Below are positions 24,669 through 33,562 of a stretch of DNA of 64,000 nt, in pieces. This stretch comes from Streptomyces sp. NBC_01723 (GTDB lineage: Bacteria; Actinomycetota; Actinomycetes; Streptomycetales; Streptomycetaceae). Numbering within the stretch: position 1 is the stretch's first letter; each line of letters begins with the position of its first letter. The stretch covers positions 8,482,001-8,546,000 of the forward strand of contig NZ_CP109171.1 of the NCBI RefSeq assembly GCF_036246005.1, read 5' to 3'. The translations under genes and the position numbers were made by a program. The notes under the pieces were generated by a model. That model was not told the origin of the DNA. It made no database searches and saw only the letters and a list, made by a program, of their open reading frames with translations.

Positions 24669-27476
24669 TCACCTTTCTGTTGTGGGTTCTCGCGTCGTAC
24701 GGACGGCGCCCGGCGTGTTCGGTGCCGCGAGCGTGAAGTCGTCCGTCATCCACCAGCGCTCGCCCCCAAGGCGGAGGCGATGCAGGAATCCGATCGGTCC
24801 GGCCATCCCCAGGTTGTAGCTGTGGTTCAGTTCGGTGTCGGATTCCGTCACGACGACCAGGCGGTCCTCACGCAGCGCGCAGAAGTGCCACAGCGCCGTG
24901 ACGTGGTCCGCGGCCCAGTCCCGGTACCGCTCCTCTCCGGTGAGGGCCGCCATGTCCAGGAGGAACTCCCCGTTGCCGGCGAGCCCATGACAGTGCGTGT
25001 GGGCCAGCAGCCACCTCCGCTGGTGGGCGCTGACGGCGGCTCGGTGCGCGGCAGCGCGGAAACGGTCGTCGCCGGTCGCCCGCCACAGCCGAATCAGGAA
25101 GGTGCCGATGCCAGGAGCGCCGTTGCACCACCAGCACGAGATGCGGGCACGCTCGTCCCCGTCGCCCTCCGGACCGGTGACCGGCCACCGGATGCCGGCC
25201 CCGTCCTCGCGGGCCGCGTCGAGCAGGGACTCTCCACCGCGTACCGCGATGTCGAGCAGGTCGGGCCGGTCCAGCTCCCGCGCGGCGGCGAGGACGAAAG
25301 CGGCGATCCCGGCGAGCCCGTGTGCGAAACCGTGGTCACCGGCGTCGGTCGTGGTGCGCATGGCCTCCGGATCCAGCCACCTCCCGCCCTGCGCGGTGCG
25401 CGCGCCGAGCAGGGAGGTGACACATCGCTCCGCCCGGTCCCGGAACTCCTCGTCCCCGGTGCGGCGCCACAGGTGCAGTTGGGCGAGCCCGTTGCCGGCC
25501 AGCCCATGGGTGATGTCGGCCTCGTGCCACACGGTGGGCAGGCGCTTGGCGCGCCCGGCGCATCGCTGCCGGACCTCCTCGTCGCCGAGGGTGTCGGCGG
25601 CCTCGTACATGGCCCAGTACGTGCCCGCGCGACCGAAGTACAGGCCGGGGAGCTGCCGCGGCTCACGGTCGGCGCGCTGGTCCAGCCAGGTCAGGGCGGT
25701 GCGCAGGGCGCCGACCAGCCGCTGCCCGCCGTATCCGGTCAGCGCCCCGCGGCGGAGCACCTCCAGCGTGCCGCCGACACCCGCCTGGACGGCGAACGGG
25801 TCGAAGCGCTGTCCGCCGATCGCCGGAACCGGCCAGGGCGCGCGGTCGGAGGACGGGTCGAGGGCGGTGACGAGCTGGTCCCAGCCGTCGGTGAGCAGCC
25901 GGTCGGCGTCGAGGGGGACGCGACGCCGCGGCTTCCCGGCCGCCGTCGGCTGCGCGGGCGGTGCGTGCAGGACGTCCCGCACCTCGGCGGGTGCGGGGCG
26001 CTCCTCGGGGTTCTCCCGCATGAGCCGGGTGATCAGCGGGGCGAGGGCGGCGAGCGCCGGACTGTCCTCGGAAGCCGCCGTCACCAGATGCCGCACTCGC
26101 TCGTCGTGGGAGCGCGGTGCGACGGTGCGCGTGGTGCCGGGCCGGTCCTCGGGCAGGAGGGGAACGAAGCCGGTGCACAGGTGGAAGAGCGTCGCCCCGA
26201 GACCGTAGAGGTCCGCTGCCGCGGTGGCCGGGAAGGTCTTGTCCGAACCGAGGCACACCTCGGGCGCGGTGAAGCCCGGAGTACCGACACCGGTCACCGG
26301 CTCCTCGACCGCCGCCACGAACTCGGTGTCGATCAGCAGCGGGTCCCCGCCCGGGGTGACCATCACGTTGCTGGGGGCGAAGTCCCTGATCACCAGCCCC
26401 TTGTCGTGGACGGCCGCGACCAGTTCGACCAGGCGCCGGGCCGTGGGCAGCACCTGCTCGGGTGCCAGGCCCCGGCCGGGTTCGCCGAGCACCCGCTCCC
26501 GTGCCCACCGGTACAGGGTCGTACCGGGCACCTCCTCCTCGGCGAGGAAGAGGTGCCCCTGATGCTCGAAGAGGTCCACCGGCCGGACCGCGATGCCCAA
26601 CGGCTCCAGCGCGGTCAGTGTCCGGTACTCGTTGCGGAGGTGGTCCCGCGCGTCGACGCCGTCAGCCCTCGCGTCGATGTGGGGACGCGCCTCCTTGACC
26701 ACCGTCCGGCGGTCGCCGTCGTGCCGGTCCAGCGCGCGGTAGACACCACCCCTGTTGGAATGCCGGATGGCCTCCCGCACCAGGAAGCGGCCGCCCAGCA
26801 GAACGGGGGAGGGGACGCGGGCGATCGCCGGCGTCCCGCTGTCGTGCGCGTTCGCCCCGTCGGTCGCCAGGGCCGGCAGGGTGGCCCACGGCGGGGGCGA
26901 GAACCAGGGATTGCGGGTGTCGGGTGTCCAGCTGCCGTCGGGGGCCACGAGGACGGGGACGTAGAAGCCGTCGTCCTCCAGCCTGGGCGGCAGGCCGCCG
27001 AAGCCTCCGTAGCGGTAGTGCACGAGGCTGCCCGGCCGGTAGGCGCGATCGGAGAGAACGGCGGGCCCCTCCAGGCCCTCGGTCGCCTCGTGCAGGGCTT
27101 CCAGCAACCGGACGAACTGGGCGTCGTCGTCCGGATAGACGGTGACGAACTTGCCCCCGGCGCCACGGTCCGTGCGGGGAGAGAGCAGGCTCCGCAGGCG
27201 GCCGGGGTCGTGGGCGAACTTGAAGGCGGCCCGCTCCCGCAGAAGGATGCCGGCCGCAGCCGTCAGCACCCGTTCCGCGGAGCGCGGGGTGGCCGACAGA
27301 TGGATCTTCCAGCCTTGCACACGGAGCCCGGCGCCGGGCGGGGTCACCACACACCACAGGTCACGGACGTATGTCCGCCAGCCCTCACCCGGCACGAACT
27401 CGTCAAGGAGACGGGAAAGGATGCCCCGATAGGCGTGGTCGTCACCGACCGGGCCGGAAAGGGGGGCCAGAGTCAT
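24669..27476 (-). CDS. lanL: class IV lanthionine synthetase (LanL)
   Basis: A 935-residue trifunctional enzyme that phosphorylates Ser/Thr, eliminates phosphate and cyclises Cys onto the dehydro residues. The N-terminal OspF-like lyase (1-200) has WKIHLSA (Lys57, His59), AFKFAHD and GKFVTVYP. The kinase (about 225-510) has GGVYRAL, VVKEAR (Lys261), VIRDFAPSN and LLIDTEF. The LanC-like cyclase (about 525-935) has zinc ligands Cys784 (WWCNG) and Cys829-His830 (HCHG), plus FAHGLAG. Class III LanKC enzymes lack these ligands, so class IV is preferred. The ATG at 27476 has GAGG 6 nt upstream. The precursor gene follows after 4 nt. Confidence 0.92.
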   Translation of the reverse strand: MTLAPLSGPVGDDHAYRGILSRLLDEFVPGEGWRTYVRDLWCVVTPPGAGLRVQGWKIHLSATPRSAERVLTAAAGILLRERAAFKFAHDPGRLRSLLSPRTDRGAGGKFVTVYPDDDAQFVRLLEALHEATEGLEGPAVLSDRAYRPGSLVHYRYGGFGGLPPRLEDDGFYVPVLVAPDGSWTPDTRNPWFSPPPWATLPALATDGANAHDSGTPAIARVPSPVLLGGRFLVREAIRHSNRGGVYRALDRHDGDRRTVVKEARPHIDARADGVDARDHLRNEYRTLTALEPLGIAVRPVDLFEHQGHLFLAEEEVPGTTLYRWARERVLGEPGRGLAPEQVLPTARRLVELVAAVHDKGLVIRDFAPSNVMVTPGGDPLLIDTEFVAAVEEPVTGVGTPGFTAPEVCLGSDKTFPATAAADLYGLGATLFHLCTGFVPLLPEDRPGTTRTVAPRSHDERVRHLVTAASEDSPALAALAPLITRLMRENPEERPAPAEVRDVLHAPPAQPTAAGKPRRRVPLDADRLLTDGWDQLVTALDPSSDRAPWPVPAIGGQRFDPFAVQAGVGGTLEVLRRGALTGYGGQRLVGALRTALTWLDQRADREPRQLPGLYFGRAGTYWAMYEAADTLGDEEVRQRCAGRAKRLPTVWHEADITHGLAGNGLAQLHLWRRTGDEEFRDRAERCVTSLLGARTAQGGRWLDPEAMRTTTDAGDHGFAHGLAGIAAFVLAAARELDRPDLLDIAVRGGESLLDAAREDGAGIRWPVTGPEGDGDERARISCWWCNGAPGIGTFLIRLWRATGDDRFRAAAHRAAVSAHQRRWLLAHTHCHGLAGNGEFLLDMAALTGEERYRDWAADHVTALWHFCALREDRLVVVTESDTELNHSYNLGMAGPIGFLHRLRLGGERWWMTDDFTLAAPNTPGAVRTTREPTTER

Positions 27477-27515
27477 TCGGCACCTCATCTCGACGGTCGC
27501 CTTCAGTCTGGGATC

Positions 27516-27551
27516 ACCGGATATGTGCCGAGCATCCGCGTGATATCCGGT
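27516..27551. promoter_or_regulatory. 9-bp inverted repeat in the lanL upstream region
   Basis: ACCGGATAT (27516-27524) and ATATCCGGT (27543-27551) are exact complements separated by 18 bp, 40 bp upstream of the lanL start, in the 244-bp region divergent with the receiver-PP2C gene. It looks like a two-site operator, but no cognate regulator is adjacent. Confidence 0.55.
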
Positions 27552-27720
27552 ACACCTCACGGGGAGTTGCGTGGAGCACATCCGGCACGTCACCCGCCCG
27601 ATGTTGTGTACATTCTGTAAGGGCGGGCGCAGTCGTCGCGGGAGAGACGGCCCCGGGTGTGCTGGACCCCGTACTCGGAGCCATGATCCCGTGTTTGACG
27701 GGACGGAAGGTGGAGGCAGG

Positions 27721-28989
27721 GTGGCGGCGCCACAGTCATGGGCCGGCGGCATGCCCGCGTCCGCGAGGACCTCCGCCGCGGAGGCCTGGCAGTGGCGGGA
27801 ACCGTCGGTGCTTCTGATCGAAGACGACCCGGGCGACGCCCTGCTGGTCGAGGAACTCGTCGCCGACAGCGCGTTGAAGATGCGCCTGCGCTGGGCCCGG
27901 TCCATGGCCGAGGCCCGTGAGGTGCTGCTCGTGGAGGCGCCGGACTGCGTGCTCCTCGACCTCCACCTGCCGGACGCCCACGGGCTCGAGGCCGTGTCGA
28001 TGGTCCACGCCCTGGCCGACCAGGTCGCCGTCGTGGTGCTCACCGGCCTGGCCGAGGACGAGACCGGCCTCGCCGCCCTCATGGCGGGCGCGCAGGACTA
28101 CCTGGTGAAGGGCCGCGTAGAGCCGGAACTGTTCGGCAGGGCCGTGCGGTACGCGATCCAGCGCAAGGAGGCCGAGCAGGCCGCGGTGGCGCTGCAGGCC
28201 AGCCAGATGCACGCCCGGGAGAACGCACGGCTGGAGAGGGGCCTGCTGCCCCGCCCGCTGCTGCACGGCACCGGCGTGGACGTCGTGGCCCGCTACCGCC
28301 CCGGCCGCGCCCAGGCGCTGCTCGGCGGCGACTTCTACGACATCGTCCAGAGCCCCGACGGAACCGTGCACGCCGTCGTCGGTGACGTCTCCGGGCACGG
28401 CCCCGACGAGGCCGCCCTGGGCGTCGCGCTGCGCATAGCCTGGCGCACCCTGGTGCTCAGCGGTGTCACCGGCCCCGAGCAGATCGGCCGCCTGGAGGAG
28501 ATCCTCGTGGCCGAACGTGCCCGCACCGAAGTGTTCGCCACGCTGACCAGCCTCATCCTTCCGCCGGGCGCACCCTGCGCGCGGATGGTGCGTGCCGGGC
28601 ACCCGGGCCTGCTGCTGCGCACCGACGGCGACGTGCGGTGGGTCGAGGTCGCCGGGGGACCGGCCCTGGGCGTGGTGCCGGGCCTGGCCCACTGGCCCGT
28701 GCAGGAACTGCCCCTCCCGCCGGGAGCGGCACTGGTGCTCTTCACCGACGGACTCTTCGAGGGGTACGTCGGCCGGGGCAGGGAGCGGCTCGGTGAGGAA
28801 GGGCTGCTCCGGCTCGCGAAGGAGGCGGCCCGGCTGGCCCCGGAGCCGTTCGTCGACGGTCTGATCGACCGGGCCGAGGACCTCGCCGAGGAGCAGGGCG
28901 GCCTCGCCGACGACGTGGCCGTGCTGCACCTGCGCTGGAACGCGCGGCAGGAGAACGAGAACAAGGGTGGAGACGAAGGCAGTGGCTGA
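27721..28989 (+). CDS. response regulator with PP2C (SpoIIE) phosphatase output
   Basis: A 422-residue signalling protein. The N-terminal receiver (about 30-150: VLLIEDDPGDALLVEEL, phospho-acceptor Asp80 in CVLLDLHLPDAHG, VVVLTGL, DYLVKG) is followed by a coiled linker and a PP2C phosphatase (GGDFYDI, GDVSGHGPDEA, LFTDGLFEG, GGLADDVAVL). The GTG start at 27721 has GGAGG 4 nt upstream. It overlaps the downstream kinase by 8 nt. Phosphorylation by that kinase would be expected to switch the phosphatase, whose target is probably a STAS-type antagonist elsewhere. Confidence 0.9.
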   Translation: MAAPQSWAGGMPASARTSAAEAWQWREPSVLLIEDDPGDALLVEELVADSALKMRLRWARSMAEAREVLLVEAPDCVLLDLHLPDAHGLEAVSMVHALADQVAVVVLTGLAEDETGLAALMAGAQDYLVKGRVEPELFGRAVRYAIQRKEAEQAAVALQASQMHARENARLERGLLPRPLLHGTGVDVVARYRPGRAQALLGGDFYDIVQSPDGTVHAVVGDVSGHGPDEAALGVALRIAWRTLVLSGVTGPEQIGRLEEILVAERARTEVFATLTSLILPPGAPCARMVRAGHPGLLLRTDGDVRWVEVAGGPALGVVPGLAHWPVQELPLPPGAALVLFTDGLFEGYVGRGRERLGEEGLLRLAKEAARLAPEPFVDGLIDRAEDLAEEQGGLADDVAVLHLRWNARQENENKGGDEGSG

Positions 28990-30604
28990 CGAGACACGGC
29001 GGCCGCGGGGCGGCGGCCGGCTGACGGTCCAGGGCTGGTTTCAGCTCGTACTGGGCCTCATGGTCCTCATCGTGGTGGCGGGCGCCGTGGTCGGCGCCCA
29101 GGTGCAGGGGCGCACCACGGACCTCACCGACCAGCTCACCGACCGCGTCCAGCCCGCCCGCACCGAGGCATACCGGCTGCAAGCGGCCCTGGTCAATCAG
29201 GAGACGGGCGTACGCGGCTACGCCATCGCGGCCGACCGGCAGTTCCTCACCCCCTACGAGCAGGGCAGGAAGGACGAGGCCCGGGCCGCGGCCCGGCTGC
29301 GCACGCTCATCGGGGACCAGCCCGTGCTCCTGGCGGACCTGCAGAAGGTCCAGCGGCAGGCGGCCGAGTGGCGACGCGTCTACGCCACCCCCCTCGTGGA
29401 CGGCGTCACGCCCGGTGAACCCAGGACCGTCGACCAGACGAGCGCCGGGCGGGGCAAGAAGGTCTTCGACGCGATGCGCGTCGGCTGGAACCAGCAGAAC
29501 CGCGACCTCGCCGACGCCGTCGAGGACGGCAAGGCCGACCTGGCCGACGCCCGCACGCTGCGCAACCTGACCTTCGGCGTCATGGTGGCGGCCTTCCTGC
29601 TGGCCGGTGTGGCGCTGGCGATCGTGGTGCGCCTGCTGGTGGCGCGCCCCCTCCGGAAGCTGCGCGAGGCCTCACGGAAGGTGGCGGGCGGTGAGTTCGA
29701 GCACTCCATCCCCGCCGAAGGCCCGGCCGACCTCACGGCCGTGGCACGGGACGTCGAGGACATGCGGCAGCGGATCGTGGCCGAACTCGACGCGTCCCAA
29801 CGGCAGCAGGGCGTCCTGAGCCGCCAGGCCGCCGACCTGGACGAACAGGCCGTCGAACTCCGCCGCTCGAACGCCGAGCTGGAGCAGTTCGCCTACGTCG
29901 CCTCCCACGACCTCCAGGAGCCCCTGCGCAAGGTCGCCTCCTTCTGCCAGCTCCTGGAGAAGCGGTACGGCGACAAACTCGACGACCGGGGCCTGCAGTA
30001 CATCGACTTCGCCGTCGACGGCGCCAAGCGCATGCAGGTCCTGATCAACGACCTGCTCACCTTCTCCCGGGTGGGCCGGCTCCACGACGCCGCTGTGGAG
30101 TGCGGTCTCGACGAGTCCCTGTCCAAGGCCCTGATCAACCTCGACACGGTCATGACCGAGACCGGTGCGCAGGTCGAACGCCCCGAGGAACTGCCCCGGG
30201 TCGTCGGCGATCCGACCCTGCTGGTCATGCTCTGGCAGAACCTGCTCGGCAACGCAGTCAAGTTCCGCGACCCCGACCGCGCCCCACGGATCCGGATCAC
30301 CTGCGACGAGGACCCCGACACCCCCGGGGTCCGGCGGTTCTGCGTCACCGACAACGGGATCGGCATCCCGGAGGAGTTCGCCGAGAAGGTGTTCGTCATC
30401 TTCCAGCGGCTGCACAGCCGCGACGCGTACGGTGGCACGGGCATCGGCCTGGCGCTGTGCAAGAAGATCGTCGAACACCACGGCGGGCGCATCTGGATCG
30501 ACACCGCCCACACGGGCGGTACCCGCTTCTGCTTCACCCTGCCGACCGTCGGGAACGACACCGGCGACATCGACTCCCGCACCGAGGAAAAGGCCCTGGC
30601 ATGA
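28982..30604 (+). CDS. membrane histidine kinase with CHASE3-like sensor and HAMP
   Basis: A 540-residue sensor kinase. TM1 ([20 protein letters not shown]), a CHASE3-like extracellular helical domain ([20 protein letters not shown] motif [20 protein letters not shown]), TM2 ([21 protein letters not shown]), HAMP, a coiled coil, HisKA with His309 in [14 protein letters not shown], and HATPase boxes ([39 protein letters not shown]). The phytochrome-like HDLQEPLR motif suits pairing with an Rcp1-like receiver, which is the next gene (4-bp overlap). GTG 28982 is chosen over GTG 28967 for its GGAG spacing. Confidence 0.9.
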   Translation: MADETRRPRGGGRLTVQGWFQLVLGLMVLIVVAGAVVGAQVQGRTTDLTDQLTDRVQPARTEAYRLQAALVNQETGVRGYAIAADRQFLTPYEQGRKDEARAAARLRTLIGDQPVLLADLQKVQRQAAEWRRVYATPLVDGVTPGEPRTVDQTSAGRGKKVFDAMRVGWNQQNRDLADAVEDGKADLADARTLRNLTFGVMVAAFLLAGVALAIVVRLLVARPLRKLREASRKVAGGEFEHSIPAEGPADLTAVARDVEDMRQRIVAELDASQRQQGVLSRQAADLDEQAVELRRSNAELEQFAYVASHDLQEPLRKVASFCQLLEKRYGDKLDDRGLQYIDFAVDGAKRMQVLINDLLTFSRVGRLHDAAVECGLDESLSKALINLDTVMTETGAQVERPEELPRVVGDPTLLVMLWQNLLGNAVKFRDPDRAPRIRITCDEDPDTPGVRRFCVTDNGIGIPEEFAEKVFVIFQRLHSRDAYGGTGIGLALCKKIVEHHGGRIWIDTAHTGGTRFCFTLPTVGNDTGDIDSRTEEKALA

Positions 30605-31047
30605 CGACACCCGCCACCCCCATCGACGTCCTCCTCGTCGAGGACGACCCGGGCGACGAGCTGATGACGCGCGAGGCGTTCGAGGACAACAAGATCGGCA
30701 ACACCCTGCACGTGGTCCGGGACGGCGAGGAAGCGCTCGACTTCCTCTACCGTCGCGCCGGCCACGCCGAGGCCCCTCGCCCGGACCTGATCCTGCTCGA
30801 CCTCAACCTGCCCAAGTACGACGGCCGGCAGGTCCTGGAGCAGATCAAGTCCGATCCCGAGCTGAGCGACATCCCGGTCGTCGTCCTGACCACCTCGGCG
30901 GCCGAGGAGGACATCCTGCGCAGCTACAAGCTGCACGCCAACGCCTACGTCACCAAGCCGGTCGACCTGGACCAGTTCATCGCCGCGGTCCGCCAGATCG
31001 ACGACTTCTTCGTCCAGGTGGTACGCCTGCCCCGACGCGGCCTCTGA
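30601..31047 (+). CDS. single-domain response regulator, Rcp1-like
   Basis: A 148-residue stand-alone receiver. It has the acidic pair in [18 protein letters not shown], phospho-acceptor Asp67 in [13 protein letters not shown], Thr/Ser in [13 protein letters not shown] and Lys in [13 protein letters not shown]. The longer loop and the [16 protein letters not shown] segment are typical of Rcp1-type partners of HDLQEPLR kinases. With no output domain, it probably acts by protein contact or as a phosphate sink. Its ATG overlaps the kinase stop by 4 bp. Confidence 0.92.
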   Translation: MTTPATPIDVLLVEDDPGDELMTREAFEDNKIGNTLHVVRDGEEALDFLYRRAGHAEAPRPDLILLDLNLPKYDGRQVLEQIKSDPELSDIPVVVLTTSAAEEDILRSYKLHANAYVTKPVDLDQFIAAVRQIDDFFVQVVRLPRRGL

Positions 31048-31071
31048 GCGAGCGGGGCGGAGACGGCCTCC

Positions 31072-32040
31072 TTACGGACCCTCCGCGCCGAACAGGGCCT
31101 TCGCGAGCGGGTCCGCGCCCAGGAACGCCGTCAGTTCGGCGCGGTCGGGTGCGGTGGCCGGGCCCCGGCGGCCCACCGCGAAGGCCGCCGCCGCGTTGGC
31201 GCCGCGTGCGGCTGTCAGCGGGTCGTGGCCCTGTGCGAGCAGGGCCAGGAACGAACCGACGTGGGCGTCTCCCGCCCCGTTGCTGTCGACCGCCTCGACG
31301 GGGAATCCCGGCACGTGGATCGGCGCCTGGCCCGGCAGCGCCAGCCGGCAGCCGTCCTTGTCGGCCCGCACGAGCACGCCCGCCGTCGGGGCCAGGCGTT
31401 CCCGCAGGGATGCCACCGCGGCCCCCGGATCCTCATGTCCGGAGAGCAGGCGGGACTCTCGCGCGTTGAGGCTGAGCCAGTCCGTGCGGGCGAGGACGGG
31501 CGCGAGGACGGCCTCGGGAATGTCGGCCACCAGGGGCGCCGGGTCGAGGCAGAGCGTGATGCCCGCCGGGAGCCCGGACGCGAAGGCGGACAGCAGGGGG
31601 CCGTTGGCCGGCAGCACCAGACCGTAGCCGGAGAGCTGCACCAGGTCCCCGGGGCGCAGTCGCCCCGCGACCGTCTCGATGTCCGAGGGCCGCAGCGTGG
31701 CCTCGACACCGAAGCTGGTGACGAAGGTGCGTTCGCCGCCGCTGTCGATCAAGGCGACGGTGAAGCCGGTGTCGGCCTCCGTACGGGCGGGAAGCAGGGT
31801 GCCGATGTCCTCGGCGGCGAGCGCCTCGCGTACGAGATCGCCGTACGGACCGGTGCCGTGCAGCCCGGCGAAGACCGCCTCCGTGCCGAGCCGACGGGCC
31901 GCGACCAGGGTGTTGAATCCACCGCCGACGGTCGTCCCGCCGTGCGTGCCGATGACGTCCCCGCCGCGTTCCGGCAGCGCGGGCACCTCGATCACGAGGT
32001 CGGCGATCACATTCCCGGCGAGGACGAGACGGCCGGTCAT
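31072..32040 (-). CDS. PfkB-family carbohydrate/nucleoside kinase
   Basis: A 322-residue ATP-dependent kinase of the ribokinase family. The N-terminal GG motif is present (HGGTTVGGGFNTLVAARRLG) and the C-terminal PfkB signature is AVDSNGAGDAHVGSFLA, where Asp of GAGD is the catalytic base. DSNGAGD replaces the usual DTTGAGD, a conservative change. It is the last gene of the operon and its ATG overlaps the permease stop by 4 bp. With an NCS1 permease and an ADP-ribosylglycohydrolase-fold enzyme it probably phosphorylates a nucleoside or the sugar released from one. This is inference. Confidence 0.88.
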   Translation of the reverse strand: MTGRLVLAGNVIADLVIEVPALPERGGDVIGTHGGTTVGGGFNTLVAARRLGTEAVFAGLHGTGPYGDLVREALAAEDIGTLLPARTEADTGFTVALIDSGGERTFVTSFGVEATLRPSDIETVAGRLRPGDLVQLSGYGLVLPANGPLLSAFASGLPAGITLCLDPAPLVADIPEAVLAPVLARTDWLSLNARESRLLSGHEDPGAAVASLRERLAPTAGVLVRADKDGCRLALPGQAPIHVPGFPVEAVDSNGAGDAHVGSFLALLAQGHDPLTAARGANAAAAFAVGRRGPATAPDRAELTAFLGADPLAKALFGAEGP

Positions 32041-33515
32041 CGTCCGGCCTCCTGGAGAGCGGAGGGCACGGTCGGGTTCCCGCTGCCCGCGGCGGAGCGG
32101 GTACCGCGGTCGAACAGCGCGTACACGGCGGCGCCGACCGCCATGGCGATCGCCCAGCCGAGCCCGTTCTGGCCCAGCCAGGTGTCGGAGAGCGGACCCG
32201 CGAACCAGACGTCCGCCTCACTGGTCGCGGCCTCGGTGAAGAGCAGGCCGGCCACGATGGCGGCGACCCAGCCCAGGACGGCGGGCAGCCGGAAGCCGCC
32301 CGAGTACCAGTAACGGCTGGTCGACGTGGTGTCCATCAGCGCCTCCGGATCGTAGGCGCGCCCGCGCAGCGAGTCGACCGCGATCACTCCGATCCAGGCC
32401 GAGATGGGAACGGCGAGCAGGGTCAGGAACGTCGAGAAGGGCCCGTAGAAGTCGTCGGCGATCAGCATGAAGTAGATGCCGCCGGCGAACATCAGCACCA
32501 CGTCGAGGGCGACGGCGGCGGCCCGCGGTACCCGGAGCCCCAGGGTGATCATCGTCAGCCCGGCGGAGTAGGTGGAGAGGTGGTTCGACATCAGCAGCCC
32601 GCCGAAGGCCGCGACGAGATAGGGGATCGCCATCCAGGAGGGCAGCATCGCGTTGATCGCCGCCACCGGGTCGGAGGAGGTGGCGAGCGTGGGATCGCCC
32701 GCCGAGAGCAGTGAACCAAGGGAGATCAGCAGGACCAGGGGGATGCCCGCGCCGAAGGCCGAGGCCCCGATGAGCCGCCGGCCGGGGACGGACCGGGGGA
32801 GGTAACGGGCGTAGTCGGCACCGGCGTTGGCCCAGCCGATGCCGGTACCCGCGGCGATGAAGCCGATCCCCGCGATGACACCGCTGGCCGGACCCGCCGG
32901 GGTGCCGAGGACCTCGGACCAGTCGACGGTGGCGACCAGGAAGCCCATCACGACCAGGTTGAGCGCGCCGAAGACGACCGTGGCCCACTTGTTGATCCAC
33001 ATGATGGTGGCATGGCCGAGGCCGCTGATCAGCAGCGTGCAGCTGATGAAGACCAGCAGGCAGACCAGCGTCAGCACGGTGTTCCGGCCCACCCCGAAGG
33101 CGGTGTGCACCATGGCCAGCAGCGCGTACGCCGCGGTCGTGGTGGTGATGGTCTCCCAGCCGACCCGGCTGAGCCACGTGATGAGGGTCGGACCGGCGTT
33201 GCCCCGCTGTCCGAAGACCGCGCGGGAGAGGGTGAGCGCGGGCGCCCCGCCCTTCTTGCCGGCCAGACTCAGGGCTCCCACCAGTGCGAAGGAGCCGAAG
33301 GAACCGACAGCGGCGACGAGGGCCGCCTGCCAGATGTTCAGGCCGCGGAAGGCGACGAGAGTCGCGCCGAGAGGGAGCCCGAGAATGCTGATGTTGGCCG
33401 CGAACCAGGTCCAGAACATCTGACCGGCCTGGCCGTGCCGCTCGTGGTCGGGGACCGGCTCGATCCCACGGGTCTCAATGGCGCCGACGCGATCGTTCGT
33501 CTTCGAAGCGGTCAT
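32037..33515 (-). CDS. NCS1-family purine/cytosine-type permease
   Basis: A 492-residue sodium- or proton-coupled transporter with about 12 helices. The start FWTWFAANISILGLPLGATL and the TLSRAVFGQRGNAGPTLITW segment are typical of the purine-cytosine/allantoin permease family. The ATG at 33515 has a perfect AAGGAGG 8 nt upstream, so it is well translated on its own despite the 47-nt gap after the ADP-ribosylglycohydrolase gene. The cargo is likely a nucleobase or nucleoside. Confidence 0.88.
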   Translation of the reverse strand: MTASKTNDRVGAIETRGIEPVPDHERHGQAGQMFWTWFAANISILGLPLGATLVAFRGLNIWQAALVAAVGSFGSFALVGALSLAGKKGGAPALTLSRAVFGQRGNAGPTLITWLSRVGWETITTTTAAYALLAMVHTAFGVGRNTVLTLVCLLVFISCTLLISGLGHATIMWINKWATVVFGALNLVVMGFLVATVDWSEVLGTPAGPASGVIAGIGFIAAGTGIGWANAGADYARYLPRSVPGRRLIGASAFGAGIPLVLLISLGSLLSAGDPTLATSSDPVAAINAMLPSWMAIPYLVAAFGGLLMSNHLSTYSAGLTMITLGLRVPRAAAVALDVVLMFAGGIYFMLIADDFYGPFSTFLTLLAVPISAWIGVIAVDSLRGRAYDPEALMDTTSTSRYWYSGGFRLPAVLGWVAAIVAGLLFTEAATSEADVWFAGPLSDTWLGQNGLGWAIAMAVGAAVYALFDRGTRSAAGSGNPTVPSALQEAGR

Positions 33516-33562
33516 GACGGAACCTCCTTGCTGGTGCGGAGGGGCGGGGCGTGCGCGGCGGC

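Noticed and set aside
24669..27476. Calling the synthetase class III (LanKC)
   Set aside because: The cyclase domain keeps Cys784 and Cys829-His830, the zinc ligands that class III enzymes lack.
24648..27620. Long plus-strand open frame across the lanthionine synthetase
   Set aside because: All lanthipeptide synthetase motifs are on the minus strand; the plus-strand translation has no motif or start signal.
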